52,955 bases of DNA, taken from the NCBI RefSeq assembly GCF_002744755.1, contig NZ_KZ319302.1:1-52955 (forward strand). The letters are read 5' to 3'. The notes under the pieces are model-generated. The model saw only the letters and a list, made by a program, of their open reading frames with translations. It searched no databases and was not told where the DNA came from. Source of the stretch: Leeuwenhoekiella nanhaiensis (GTDB taxonomy: Bacteria > Bacteroidota > Bacteroidia > Flavobacteriales > Flavobacteriaceae). Below, one piece after another: positions 34,575 to 43,920 of this stretch; within the stretch, counting starts at the first letter, position 1; each line of letters opens with the position of its first letter. The translations under genes and the position numbers were made by a program.

Positions 34575-35729
34575 TTATTTCGTATTCCGTTTAAGGCTCA
34601 TTGCCAAAATTCCGGCGGCAGCGGTAAAACTCATCAGTGCGATAAAACTGCCTTTCAGATTAAAGGTTTCCGCCAGAAAGCCTAAAAATACCGGTCCTAT
34701 CAGCAAGCCTACAAACCCGGTTCCGGCGATAAAGCTAATTCCCTCGGCCGCCTGTATGCCTTTCAGCTTTCCGCTATACCTGAACAATTCGGGCACTACC
34801 AGCGACAAACCAATACCCACAAAGCCGAACCCCAGCAAAGCCCAGCCTGTGATTGCCGTAAGTGTAAGTCCAAATCCCAGAGTCGCGGCAAGACAACCGG
34901 CAATTAGAATAAGGCGCGATCCAAAACGCGCGCTGATGCTGTCTCCAAAAAACCGTCCTAAAGCCATCATCCCGTTAAAAATGGTGTAGCCCAAGCCCGC
35001 TAAAGCCAGACTGGCAAGGGTAACTTTTTCCAGATACAGCGCGCTCCAGTCTACAATCGCACCTTCTGAAGCCATCACCAAAAATCCAATAACCGCTAGA
35101 CCTAGTAGTGGTCTCAGATTTTTTAATTTAAAACTACCCTCCCGTTCTTCCTTAACCGCATCAATATGCACATAATGACGGGATAGCAACACATTAATAA
35201 GCAGCATCGCCAGCACTACCACCCCGGCATGGTAAGCCGGTATTTGCACAAGGTCTAAAACCAATGAACCTATACCTGCGCCCAACATTCCACCCAGACT
35301 AAAAAAACCGTGAGAAACTGACATAAAGTGCACGCCATCGCGTTTTTCAATCTCGGTGACCAGCGTGTTAATTGTTACGTCTAGCAGGCCCGAAAAGACC
35401 CCCACACCAAACAAAGCCGCGCAAAGCTGTACATACGTGTTGGCCAGAAATGGACCCATAAAAATCACGCAAAATCCCAGCACAGCAAGTAAGGTAGCCT
35501 TACCCAATTTTTGGGCATTGATGATTTTTGGCACAAAAGGAATGGTACACAGCGTCCCGAGTGCCATAAAAAACACGGCAAAACCGAGTTCGCCTTCAGA
35601 AATACCCAGTTTCTGAATGATTTTTGGAATATAGATCGCCCAGGTTCCAAAAACGATGTTCAGCGTTGCAAATAGAAAAGCCGGGGCAAAATACCTCCAA
35701 CTGCTAAAAATGATACGCAATGCCTTCAT
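34575..35729 (-). CDS. MFS transporter (YbjJ/fucose permease-like)
   Basis: 384 residues from the ATG at 35729; an upstream TTG would add eleven non-family residues. About twelve hydrophobic segments, with GTWAIYIPKIIQKLGISEGELGFAVF near the N-terminus and GDSISARFGSRL in the central loop, as in the YbjJ/FucP-like MFS branch of sugar or unknown-solute carriers. It diverges from the kynurenine genes, so it might share their regulation, but substrate is unknown. Confidence 0.85.
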   Translation of the reverse strand: MKALRIIFSSWRYFAPAFLFATLNIVFGTWAIYIPKIIQKLGISEGELGFAVFFMALGTLCTIPFVPKIINAQKLGKATLLAVLGFCVIFMGPFLANTYVQLCAALFGVGVFSGLLDVTINTLVTEIEKRDGVHFMSVSHGFFSLGGMLGAGIGSLVLDLVQIPAYHAGVVVLAMLLINVLLSRHYVHIDAVKEEREGSFKLKNLRPLLGLAVIGFLVMASEGAIVDWSALYLEKVTLASLALAGLGYTIFNGMMALGRFFGDSISARFGSRLILIAGCLAATLGFGLTLTAITGWALLGFGFVGIGLSLVVPELFRYSGKLKGIQAAEGISFIAGTGFVGLLIGPVFLGFLAETFNLKGSFIALMSFTAAAGILAMSLKRNTK

Positions 35730-35901
35730 AAATTCCGGTTTTAGAATCAGGTCCCTGCGCAAAAGTCAGGAGCTAAAGCCTGCCTGAACATTCACGCAAC
35801 ATTTCGAGTTGAGTCTTTAAAATTTGCCTCTCAATGAAGGATTCAAATTACCAAAATTCTCAGGACTGCTTAAAACTATTTAATTCCTATTTTTACAGTC
35901 T

Positions 35902-37191
35902 ATGTTAAAAGAAGAAAAAGTGCAGTATCAAAACACGCTAAGCTTTGCTAAACAGGCTGATGCCGAAGATCCTTTGGCACACTTTCGTGAAAAGTTCAAT
36001 CTTCCTAAGGATGAAAACGGTAAAAACCTTATTTACCTCTGCGGAAACTCGCTGGGTCTGCAGCCCAAAAAAGCCCGTGAATATGTTGCCGAAGAGCTTG
36101 ACAATTGGGCAGAAATAGCAGTAGAAGGGCATTTTAAAGCTAAAGTTCCTTGGACAGAATACCACGAAATCCTGGCGCAGCCTATGGCGGAGATTGTGGG
36201 TGCTAAACCCGGTGAGGTTGTAATTATGAATACGCTTTCGACCAACCTGCACCTGATGATGGTTTCATTTTACCGGCCCACACCTAAGCGGCATAAGATT
36301 TTAATAGAAAGTGATGCCTTTCCGTCAGACAGCTATGCGGTAAAGTCGCAGATACACGAACGTGGCTATAACCCCAATGAGTCTCTGATCCTTTGGAAAC
36401 CCAGACCGGGCGAAGACCTCTGCCGTTTTGAAGATCTGGAAACCCTGATGGAACAGCACGGGGAGGAAATTGCTTTGGTCATGATTGGCAACAGCAATTA
36501 CTACACGGGGCAAAAATATCCCATTAAAGAAATCACCCAACTGGGGCATAAATACGGCTGCAAGGTAGGTTTTGATCTTGCGCACGGCGTGGGGAATATT
36601 GATGCAGACCTGCACGACAACGGTCCTGATTTTGCGGTATGGTGCACCTACAAATATCTCAACAGCGGGCCGGGCGCGCTGGGCGGTTGCTTCGTACACG
36701 AACGTCATGCCAATGACGCGAGCCTGCCCCGATTCACCGGCTGGTGGGGACATAAGATGGAAAGCCGCTTCAATATGCGGGTTGATTTTGACCCCATTCC
36801 GGGAGCAGAGGGCTGGCAGTTGAGCAATCCGCCTATACTTTCTATGGCTCCCATTCGCGCGTCTTTAGAAATTTTCGCGGAAGCGGGCTTTCAAAACATA
36901 CGCGCTAAATCCCGAAAACTGACGGGCTACCTCGAGTACCTCATTAACGAAATCGACGACGAACGAATCTGGATTTTGACACCTTTAAACCCCGATGAGC
37001 GGGGTTGCCAGCTTTCCATTCAGGTTAAAAATGCAGACCGAAGTATGCACGATGGCTTTATGCAGGCAGGCATAATCTGCGACTGGCGCGAGCCCGATGT
37101 AATCAGGGTGGCTCCTGCTCCACTATACAACAGTTTTGAAGATGTATACGAGATGGCGCAAAGACTAAAACAATTGCTGGCAAAGATCTAG
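35902..37191 (+). CDS. kynU: Kynureninase
   Basis: 429 residues, fold-type I PLP enzyme. IYLCGNSLGLQPKKA near residue 45, NTLSTNLHLMM, FDLAHGVGN (224-232) and the Schiff-base Lys251 in CTYKYLNSGPGALGG identify kynureninase. It cleaves kynurenine or 3-hydroxykynurenine to anthranilate or 3-hydroxyanthranilate plus alanine. First gene of a three-gene operon with kmo (35 bases later) and an O-methyltransferase. Presence of kmo suggests 3-hydroxykynurenine is the main substrate here. Confidence 0.96.
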   Translation: MLKEEKVQYQNTLSFAKQADAEDPLAHFREKFNLPKDENGKNLIYLCGNSLGLQPKKAREYVAEELDNWAEIAVEGHFKAKVPWTEYHEILAQPMAEIVGAKPGEVVIMNTLSTNLHLMMVSFYRPTPKRHKILIESDAFPSDSYAVKSQIHERGYNPNESLILWKPRPGEDLCRFEDLETLMEQHGEEIALVMIGNSNYYTGQKYPIKEITQLGHKYGCKVGFDLAHGVGNIDADLHDNGPDFAVWCTYKYLNSGPGALGGCFVHERHANDASLPRFTGWWGHKMESRFNMRVDFDPIPGAEGWQLSNPPILSMAPIRASLEIFAEAGFQNIRAKSRKLTGYLEYLINEIDDERIWILTPLNPDERGCQLSIQVKNADRSMHDGFMQAGIICDWREPDVIRVAPAPLYNSFEDVYEMAQRLKQLLAKI

Positions 37192-37226
37192 GCCTATTAT
37201 ACGTATTACCCACTAACAACCACTTT

Positions 37227-38633
37227 TTGAAAAACCAAGAACACATACTCATCATAGGCGCCGGTCTTTGCGGTTCGCTGCTTGCGCTACGTATGGCACA
37301 ACGCGGCTACAAAGTAACCCTGATGGAAAAACGCCCTGATCTGCGCAAAGAAGTGATAGACCGCGGCCGCTCCATCAATCTGGCGTTTTCAGACCGCGGC
37401 ATGAAAGGCCTGCGTCTTGCCGGTCTTGAAGAAAAGGTCTTGCCTTTGTGCATTCCTATGCGAGGCAGAATGATACACAATACCGAAGGGGAGCAGTTTA
37501 TGAGCCCTTACAGCGGCAGAGATCACGAGTATATCAACTCAATATCCCGCGAAGATCTCAACGTGATGCTGCTTGATGAGTGCGAAAAAATGACAGACAT
37601 CACAATGCTTTTCAATCAAAAGTGCACCGGTGTTACGCTGGAAACTGCAGAAGCTACTTTTGAAGATCACAATACCAAAAAGACCACAACCTATAGAGCT
37701 GATGTGGTGATGGGTGCAGACGGTGTAGGCTCTGCCCTGCGTAAAAGCATGCTCGATCATCGTAAATTTCTATTCAGCTACGGGCAGGATTTTTTAACGC
37801 ATGGGTATAAAGAATTATCCTTTCCACCTGCGGCAGACGGTGGTTATCTGGTAGAAAAAAACGCGTTGCACATCTGGCCCCGCGGGAAAGATATGATGAT
37901 CGCACTTCCCAATCTCGATGGCAGTTTTACCGTAACCCTTTTCCTTTCGTGGGAAGAAGGCACAGACAGTTTTGAAAGTCTGGATACAGATGAGGCTGTA
38001 ATCGATTATTTTCAACGGGAATTTCCCGATGCCCTAGCTCTTATGCCGCATTTGCTGGAAGAGTTTAAAGCCAACCCCACTTCACCTTTGGGAACTATTA
38101 AATGTTCGCCCTGGCACGCCTATGGCAAAGTCCTGTTACTGGGCGATGCGGCTCACGGCATCGTGCCGTTTTACGGGCAGGGTATGAACTCGGCTTTTGA
38201 AGACATTCACGTTCTGGATAAGTACATAGATCAGCACGAAGGCGACTGGAAGGCTATTTTTAAAGCCTATCAGGACGAGCGCAAAGAAGACACAGACGCT
38301 ATTGCAGATCTGGCGGTAGACAACTTTCACGAGATGAAAGCGCACACGGCACGACCTATTTTTCAGGAGAAGCGCAAACTCGAAATCGCCTTTGAAGAGC
38401 AATTTCCCAAAGAATATTTCTCAAAATACAGTCTGGTTACCTTTCGGGAAGATTTACGCTATTCGGAAGCGATGCGACGGGGACGTGTACAGGATAAAGC
38501 GATTTTAAACCTGATTCACGACGGTAAGTTTACAGAGGCGATGTCGTTGCACGACAAACTTGATCTGGTTAAACAGGAAACCCGAAAAATGCTTCACGAT
38601 GATGAAGTGGTTGAAGGACTTGAAGAAGATTAA
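37227..38633 (+). CDS. kmo: Kynurenine 3-monooxygenase
   Basis: 468 residues, TTG start. FAD-binding GAGLCGSLLA near residue 11, ADVVMGADGVGSALRKSM (DG motif) and LLGDAAHGIVPFYGQGMNSAFED (GD motif) show a class A flavin monooxygenase; INLAFSDRGMKGLR and GRMIHNTEG are kynurenine 3-monooxygenase features. It hydroxylates kynurenine with NADPH and O2. Members have a C-terminal membrane-associated region; here the tail (DKLDLVKQETRKMLHDDEV) is charged and no clear membrane helix is seen. Only two bases separate it from the O-methyltransferase gene. Confidence 0.95.
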   Translation: MKNQEHILIIGAGLCGSLLALRMAQRGYKVTLMEKRPDLRKEVIDRGRSINLAFSDRGMKGLRLAGLEEKVLPLCIPMRGRMIHNTEGEQFMSPYSGRDHEYINSISREDLNVMLLDECEKMTDITMLFNQKCTGVTLETAEATFEDHNTKKTTTYRADVVMGADGVGSALRKSMLDHRKFLFSYGQDFLTHGYKELSFPPAADGGYLVEKNALHIWPRGKDMMIALPNLDGSFTVTLFLSWEEGTDSFESLDTDEAVIDYFQREFPDALALMPHLLEEFKANPTSPLGTIKCSPWHAYGKVLLLGDAAHGIVPFYGQGMNSAFEDIHVLDKYIDQHEGDWKAIFKAYQDERKEDTDAIADLAVDNFHEMKAHTARPIFQEKRKLEIAFEEQFPKEYFSKYSLVTFREDLRYSEAMRRGRVQDKAILNLIHDGKFTEAMSLHDKLDLVKQETRKMLHDDEVVEGLEED

Positions 38634-38635
38634 TT

Positions 38636-39280
38636 ATGCATTTCATTTCTGAAGATCTTGACGATTATGCGGTAGCGCATTCTTCGCCTGAGCCCGAACT
38701 CCTGGCCCGGCTAACCCGCGAAACCTATCAAAAAATGGTACAGCCGCGTATGCTAAGCGGGCATTATCAGGGGCGTATTTTAAGCCTGATCTCAAAACTG
38801 AAAACTCCCAAAAACATCCTCGAGATAGGAACCTACACCGGCTACTCAGCATTATGCCTGGCCGAAGGATTGCAGCAGGATGGCATACTGCACACCATTG
38901 ATGTAAATGAAGAGCTGGTAGACTTTCAGCGGAAGTATTTTGACGCCTCGGGTTATGGAAGCCAAATCAAACAACATCTGGGTTCTGCGCTTGACATCAT
39001 CCCACAACTTGAGGGCAACTTTGACCTCGTGTTTATTGATGCCGACAAACCGAATTATCCGGCTTATTTTGACCTCATCATAAACCGACTCAATCCCGGG
39101 GCGCTCTTACTTTCAGACAATGTATTGTGGAGCGGAAAAGTTGTAGAACCCCTTAACCCGAAAGACACCTCTACCAAAGCATTGCTGGAGTACAACAAAA
39201 TGCTGGCCGAAGAAGCTTCTTTAGAGACGGTATTGCTTACCATTCGGGACGGACTCACCCTGAGCCGAAAGAAATCCTGA
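38636..39280 (+). CDS. Class I O-methyltransferase (COMT/CCoAOMT-like)
   Basis: 214 residues. SAM site ILEIGTYTGYSALCLAEGL, acidic HTIDVNEE, metal-binding DLVFIDADKPNYPAYFD and LLSDNVLWSGKVV: the Methyltransf_3 group, which needs a divalent metal to methylate catechol-like hydroxyls. Its start is two bases after kmo, so it is surely in the same operon. 3-hydroxykynurenine or 3-hydroxyanthranilate would be chemically plausible substrates (inference only). The alternative is an unrelated general catechol O-methyltransferase. Confidence 0.9.
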   Translation: MHFISEDLDDYAVAHSSPEPELLARLTRETYQKMVQPRMLSGHYQGRILSLISKLKTPKNILEIGTYTGYSALCLAEGLQQDGILHTIDVNEELVDFQRKYFDASGYGSQIKQHLGSALDIIPQLEGNFDLVFIDADKPNYPAYFDLIINRLNPGALLLSDNVLWSGKVVEPLNPKDTSTKALLEYNKMLAEEASLETVLLTIRDGLTLSRKKS

Positions 39281-39643
39281 ATCTAAACTATCCTAGAGCA
39301 CTCCCGGGAAGTATACAACGCCAACAAAGCTCCAAATTCAATGCAAGCATCAGGATATGCTACCCCTTTGGCGAAGCAAAAAAAATCCCGCCTGGGCTTA
39401 CGCGCAAACGGGAATTATAATTAACACTTAGTACGGATTAAAAAAAAGATAACAGTTTAACTACCTCAGGTTAAGTCATGCCTTTCAAACGTAACACCCA
39501 AAATAGATACTGCTATCTGTTTTTAAGCTGAAATCCATCAGATTGAATTTCCGCATTAAATTACATTAAAAAATGGATAATCGGTAATTTTTAACCCAAA
39601 TAGTGAAGAGTTTTCAATTTGGGATGTTTCAGCTGGATTGCGC
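39281..39643. other. 363-base gap with a minus-strand terminator and possible small RNA
   Basis: No protein gene is supported. The gap holds a minus-strand terminator (39378-39415) and a TACGTTTG element on the minus strand at 39493-39486. Together they could bound a minus-strand RNA of about 100 bases; alternatively the terminator simply ends long tatA transcripts. Nothing else was seen. Confidence 0.4.
39378..39415 (-). terminator. Minus-strand terminator hairpin
   Basis: On the minus strand an interrupted stem (outer pairing ATTCCCG with CGGGAT, inner GCGC with GCCC-side mismatches) is followed by a run of eight T (39385-39378). Confidence 0.6.
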
Positions 39644-39925
39644 TTAAAATTTACGTTTAATGGGACCGGTTATTTCTTCGATATTACGCTTGGCGTCTTC
39701 GATCTCTTTTTTCATATCTTTTGTGATATCAGGATCAAGGCCCTGCTTCTCCGCGCTTTTGGTAATTTCATTTTTGATGTCATCGGTAGCATTACGCAGG
39801 GTGCGCATGCCTTTACCCAATCCCCGGGCAATATCAGGAACTTTATCTGCACCAAATACCATAATCACTATAAAAATGATAAAGGCAATTTCTCCACCGC
39901 TAATAAATAAAGGTAACATCATCAT
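39644..39925 (-). CDS. tatA: Sec-independent translocase TatA/TatB
   Basis: 93 residues: one N-terminal membrane helix (about 10-24, ISGGEIAFIIFIVIMVFG), the FGADKVPDIARGLGKGMRTLR hinge and amphipathic helix, and a charged tail. This is the TatA/E-type subunit of Bacteroidota, which forms the Tat pore for folded proteins; the GxxKxPxxARxxG pattern is diagnostic. Three consecutive ATG codons (39925-39917) are possible starts. TATATTTG ends four bases before the first, so the message may have almost no leader. An M15 peptidase with a twin-arginine signal lies 7 kb away. Confidence 0.92.
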   Translation of the reverse strand: MMMLPLFISGGEIAFIIFIVIMVFGADKVPDIARGLGKGMRTLRNATDDIKNEITKSAEKQGLDPDITKDMKKEIEDAKRNIEEITGPIKRKF

Positions 39926-39929
39926 AGTG

Positions 39930-39937
39930 CAAATATA
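39930..39937 (-). promoter_or_regulatory. -7 promoter element abutting tatA
   Basis: TATATTTG on the minus strand, a full TAnnTTTG match, four bases upstream of the first ATG. Confidence 0.45.
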
Positions 39938-39944
39938 ACGGGAA

Positions 39945-39978
39945 AAATGAAAAGCCGATGAGCGATCATCGGCTTTTC
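39945..39978 (-). terminator. Intrinsic terminator after the M1 peptidase gene
   Basis: Perfect 11-base-pair stem AAAAGCCGATG/CATCGGCTTTT with six-base loop, followed on the minus strand by a T-rich tail. Confidence 0.82.
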
Positions 39979-40014
39979 TTAATGTAAAAAGTTAATTCTT
40001 AAAGAAGCGTGTGC

Positions 40015-42324
40015 TTAGTCTTCTACACCTTCTTTGAAATTATCAAACTCACTTTCCTGAGCTTCACGCGGCCAGTTGTTATTGCTCACGTCCACGTCTG
40101 CAGTTTCCTGATCCGGATCAACCACAACGCCTACCAGTTCCTTATCGGTAGCAAGTACCTTGGTTACCTCAGCGTCATTTTTACGCCACACCTGTACAGG
40201 ATAGGTTACTTTTTCTTTAGTACCATCAGCATAACTGTACTCTACGATAAGCGGCATTGGGATTCCTCCCGGCTTATTAAACTTAACCGCATAAAAATGC
40301 TTCGGAGTTTTCAATTTAGCACGCTCTTCAGGAGTGAAGTTATCCATCATAAACTCCTTCACGTTAGGAGCATTGTCAAGCATTCCTTTCCCTTTCATCG
40401 CAGCATCATAATCTTCCCCATCTTCTTCAACAACATAAACCGCGTCAATTGCAGATGGATCATCGTAACCGTAACGCTTTAAAAGCTCTTTACCGGCTGC
40501 CGTAGGCTCAATGGTTAAGTAATACGACTTCACGTCTTCAACACCCATATCAACATACTCGGTGCTGTAGAACCAGCCTCTCCAATACCAGTCTAAGTCT
40601 ACTGCTGAAGCATCTTCCATAGTACGGAAGAAATCTTCAGGCGTTGGGTGTTTAAACATCCAGCGCTGTGCGTAAGTCTTAAACGAATAATCAAACAAGT
40701 CACGACCCATTACCGTCTCACGAAGAATGTTTAAAGCCGTTGCGGGCTTTCCGTAGGCATTGTTACCCAATTGGTACACATTCTCAGGGTTTGACATAAT
40801 AGGAGCTATATAATCCTGATCACCGCCCATATAACCGGTAATCTGAGTAGGAGCTCCTCTTCGTGAAGGGTATTTGGCGTTAGGTGCAATCGCTTCCGGA
40901 TAGTTTTCCCCGAAATCCTGCTCAGCTACATACTGTACAAAGGTGTTGATACCTTCATCCATCCAACCCCATTGACGCTCGTCACTGTTTACGATCATCG
41001 GGAAGAAGTTGTGACCTACCTCGTGAATAATCACAGAGATCATACCGTATTTGGTACGGTCGCTGTATGTACCGTCTTCGTTAGGACGACCGTAGTTCCA
41101 GCAAATCATGGGGTACTCCATACCCTGATTCTGACCGTGAACGGAGATCGCTTTTGGATACGGATAGTCAAAAGTCATACGCGAGTATGATTTTAAGGTT
41201 TGCACCACAGCTTTAGTAGAATACTCTTCCCAAAGCGGGTTACCTTCTTTCGGATAAATAGAAATAGCCATCACATCTCCTTTAGGAAATTTAACCGCCT
41301 GTGCATCCATAATGTATTTACGAGAGGATGTAAAAGCAAAATCCCTTACGTTTTCTGCTTCCAATCTCCATGTTTTCTTTTTAGTGCTGCGGCCTTTTTC
41401 AATTTGCTCGGCTTCAGCCTGAGTACGAATGAGTACCGGCTTGTCATAGTTTTTCATAGCCTGCTCCCAGCGGTTCATTTCTTCCTTGCTGTATACGTCT
41501 TTGCGGTTTACCAGATTACCGGTACCGTCTAACAAGTGATCTGCAGGCACGGTAATCTCCACCTCGTAATCACCAAACGGCAATGCGAACTCACCATTAC
41601 CCCAGAACTGGTAGTTTTGCCAGCCTTCTACGTCGTTATACACGCACATTCTTGGGAAGAACTGTGCGATGATGTAGTTTTTGTTTCCGTCAGGGAAACT
41701 CTCATATCCTGAACGGGCACGGTCTACCGTGTGCTCAACGATGTTGAAATTCCACCCGATGCTGAATTCAAATTCCTCGCCCGGCTCAAGCGGCTGAGGC
41801 ATTTCAACACGCATCATAGTAAAATTAATGGTGTATTTAAGCGGCTTACCGTCTTTTGAAACTTCGGTAATATTAAATCCTCCATCAAAAGGCTCTTTCA
41901 TATAGGTAGAAACCACAGAACCCGGTTGCATGACCGGAGCCATCCCACTACCGTCTTTTTCTAAAGCCGGAGAATCTTTCTTACGGATATTCTGATCAAG
42001 CTGAACCCATAAGTACTCCAGACGATCTGGCGAGTTGTTTATATACGTGATCGTTTCGTAACCTGTGATGGTCTGATTGTCGTCATTAAGTTCAATCTTC
42101 ATCTCATAATCGGCCTCATTTTGATAATAGGCAGGACCGGGAGCCCCAGATGCCGTACGATACTGGTTAGGGGTAGCAAACTCATCGTAAAGTTGTCTAA
42201 ACTTATTGACGTTAGTATGCCCCATTTGTTTTTCCTTCGGCTGTTCCTGTTCTTGTTCCTGAGCAAAAGCGCCGGCTCCTACCAGAAAGAAAACAGCCAA
42301 AAAGCTGTACTTAAGTTTTTTCAT
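40015..42324 (-). CDS. M1 family metallopeptidase, secreted
   Basis: 769 residues with a signal peptide (cut after GAFAQ, residue 22) and a Glu/Gln-rich mature N-terminus. The M1 (gluzincin) zinc site is complete: VIIHEVGHNFF and, after 18 residues, Glu in WMDEGINTF. The exopeptidase motif preceding it is GMEYPMICWNYG rather than GAMEN, as in many Bacteroidota members, so aminopeptidase activity is not assured. Likely periplasmic or surface. Downstream member of a minus-strand group with DUF6702 and two surface proteins, gaps 65 and 59 bases. Confidence 0.92.
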   Translation of the reverse strand: MKKLKYSFLAVFFLVGAGAFAQEQEQEQPKEKQMGHTNVNKFRQLYDEFATPNQYRTASGAPGPAYYQNEADYEMKIELNDDNQTITGYETITYINNSPDRLEYLWVQLDQNIRKKDSPALEKDGSGMAPVMQPGSVVSTYMKEPFDGGFNITEVSKDGKPLKYTINFTMMRVEMPQPLEPGEEFEFSIGWNFNIVEHTVDRARSGYESFPDGNKNYIIAQFFPRMCVYNDVEGWQNYQFWGNGEFALPFGDYEVEITVPADHLLDGTGNLVNRKDVYSKEEMNRWEQAMKNYDKPVLIRTQAEAEQIEKGRSTKKKTWRLEAENVRDFAFTSSRKYIMDAQAVKFPKGDVMAISIYPKEGNPLWEEYSTKAVVQTLKSYSRMTFDYPYPKAISVHGQNQGMEYPMICWNYGRPNEDGTYSDRTKYGMISVIIHEVGHNFFPMIVNSDERQWGWMDEGINTFVQYVAEQDFGENYPEAIAPNAKYPSRRGAPTQITGYMGGDQDYIAPIMSNPENVYQLGNNAYGKPATALNILRETVMGRDLFDYSFKTYAQRWMFKHPTPEDFFRTMEDASAVDLDWYWRGWFYSTEYVDMGVEDVKSYYLTIEPTAAGKELLKRYGYDDPSAIDAVYVVEEDGEDYDAAMKGKGMLDNAPNVKEFMMDNFTPEERAKLKTPKHFYAVKFNKPGGIPMPLIVEYSYADGTKEKVTYPVQVWRKNDAEVTKVLATDKELVGVVVDPDQETADVDVSNNNWPREAQESEFDNFKEGVED

Positions 42325-42389
42325 AAAGTATAAATCTGTTTTGTGCTTGTGAATCTGATAAAAATAAAGATTAGGCCTATGTTAATAAA

Positions 42390-42896
42390 TTATTTAGAAA
42401 GTTTTAACACGGCTTTATCATTTTCACGGGTTAATAAGAAACTTTTCTTGGTGCTCCCGGTATTGAGGTGCACCACATTTTTTTGTTCGGGAAACAGGTC
42501 CATCAGCAAAGTATTTTCAATACTTACTGACTTGAGGTTTTCAATATGTTCTACTTCAATAAAGCAGACCACATAGTCAATCTCATCCTTATGCCCCAGA
42601 TAGTTTAGATCACGCTGCTCGCCGTTTACGGTTACAATAAATTTTTGGTCAAAATACCGCGAGATATACCCATCCAGTTTTTCCTGATCATAGGAAGCAT
42701 CTACCCGTATTGATTTATCGTAACGCTCCTGAAAGACCTTTTGCAGATCGTCATAAAAGACGCGGGTGACAATTTTTAGAGATTGAGATTTCGCGTCGTA
42801 ATCTGCCTGTGTAACGCTGAAGTAATATTTATGAGCCGTAAATGCGCAAAGCGGAAGGATTACAGCAAGAAGTAAAAGGAATTTTCTAAATTTCAT
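42390..42896 (-). CDS. DUF6702 family secreted protein
   Basis: 168 residues. Signal-like N-terminus MKFRKFLLLLAVILPLCAFTAH, then HKYYFSVTQADYDAKSQSLKIVTRVFYDDLQ, the characteristic opening of DUF6702 (a predicted beta-sandwich found beside M1 peptidases in Flavobacteriia). YLGHKDEIDYVVCFIEVE follows. The position between the M1 peptidase and a carboxypeptidase-regulatory-domain protein fits that known neighbourhood. Function unknown. Confidence 0.82.
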   Translation of the reverse strand: MKFRKFLLLLAVILPLCAFTAHKYYFSVTQADYDAKSQSLKIVTRVFYDDLQKVFQERYDKSIRVDASYDQEKLDGYISRYFDQKFIVTVNGEQRDLNYLGHKDEIDYVVCFIEVEHIENLKSVSIENTLLMDLFPEQKNVVHLNTGSTKKSFLLTRENDKAVLKLSK

Positions 42897-42955
42897 CGAA
42901 GCAAGTTATCGGTTTTTGACGTTTTAGATCAAGAGTCATTCCAAAAAAATAAAGC

Positions 42956-43786
42956 CTACTGACCTTCTTTTTCCCTGAAGCTGACCTCAACACCTTCCTC
43001 CTCCTTATGCTGAAGGTATGCAGGTGCCTGTTTCATAAGCATTTCAAGTAAGGAAAGCGGATTTTTACTTGCCGCTACAGCCAAAGCTTCCGGCTTGTCA
43101 AAATACACATAATGCACAAAGTCATCTATATACCTTGGCGGAATTTTTAATTGTTTGATGTAGGTCGTATCAGACACCAGGTTGCGGGCTTTTTGCACAC
43201 GTCTTTCCATATTAGAGATGCGCACCTGTTCTTTGAGCATTTTAGTACGACCCGTAATCGCATTGATGACGGCATCAACCGGGATGATACCCGCGCCGCT
43301 GTGGGTTGCGGTATACAGGCGCCGTTCTTCCTGAGTCAAAACAGGACCTTTATACACGGGTAACCCCGCCTCGCCGGGATCAAAAGGTTTTTCAAGCTTG
43401 ATGCGGTTCATATCATCGCCCAGTCTTCCGTTGAGTTCAATATTGCTGATCTGCACATCTTCCAGTTCGGTTACTTCAGGCTCCAGCTCAATTTCCAGGT
43501 ATTTTTGATTAAAAATTTCCGCAGAAACCACAATCTCGCGGTGCTTAAACTGAATTGCAGAAATGTATAAGGTATCACCACGTCGTGCCGGTATCGTAAA
43601 ACTCCCACTCTCCCGGGTTACGGTACCCTTTTGTAAACTGAGGTTGAGTATATGCAAATACTCGTGCTCAATAGAGTCATTGACCACCATACCCTCAAGC
43701 ATCACGGCCTCCTGAGCGTACAACCCGCTAAAGGCGCTGCAGAGGCCCAGCGAAAACAAGAAAACTAAGAGACCGGTTTTTGACAC
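42956..43786 (-). CDS. Surface protein with carboxypeptidase-like regulatory domain
   Basis: 276 residues, signal peptide (cut after GLYAQ). Residues 28-110 are a CarboxypepD_reg-like beta-sandwich (LEGMVVNDSIEHEYLHILNLSLQKGTVTRESGSFTIPARRGDTLYISAIQFKHREI by pattern). The rest is a helical C-terminal region (VDAVINAITGRTKMLK, ERRVQKARNLV). In pattern it is a paralogue of the next gene upstream. Probably periplasmic or outer-membrane associated; no enzyme motif. Confidence 0.8.
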   Translation of the reverse strand: MSKTGLLVFLFSLGLCSAFSGLYAQEAVMLEGMVVNDSIEHEYLHILNLSLQKGTVTRESGSFTIPARRGDTLYISAIQFKHREIVVSAEIFNQKYLEIELEPEVTELEDVQISNIELNGRLGDDMNRIKLEKPFDPGEAGLPVYKGPVLTQEERRLYTATHSGAGIIPVDAVINAITGRTKMLKEQVRISNMERRVQKARNLVSDTTYIKQLKIPPRYIDDFVHYVYFDKPEALAVAASKNPLSLLEMLMKQAPAYLQHKEEEGVEVSFREKEGQ

Positions 43787-43871
43787 GAATGATGCGTATT
43801 AGAATTTCACTTAAATACGCCTCAAAAGTAAACATGTTACACCGCATTCCGGTAAACGGTCTGTTTGAAAT

Positions 43872-43898
43872 AAAAAAAGCTGCATTGTAGCAGCTTTT
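43872..43898 (-). terminator. Intrinsic terminator between the two paralogues
   Basis: Nine-base-pair stem AAAAGCTGC/GCAGCTTTT with six-base loop, T run on the minus strand. It separates the 43921 gene from the downstream cluster, which therefore needs its own promoter or read-through. Confidence 0.85.
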
Positions 43899-43920
43899 CT
43901 ATAGTGTTATTTCGGGTATT

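Noticed and set aside
40009-40482. 157-codon frame on the plus strand opposite the M1 peptidase
   Set aside because: Antisense shadow; the minus-strand frame has an intact HExxH peptidase.
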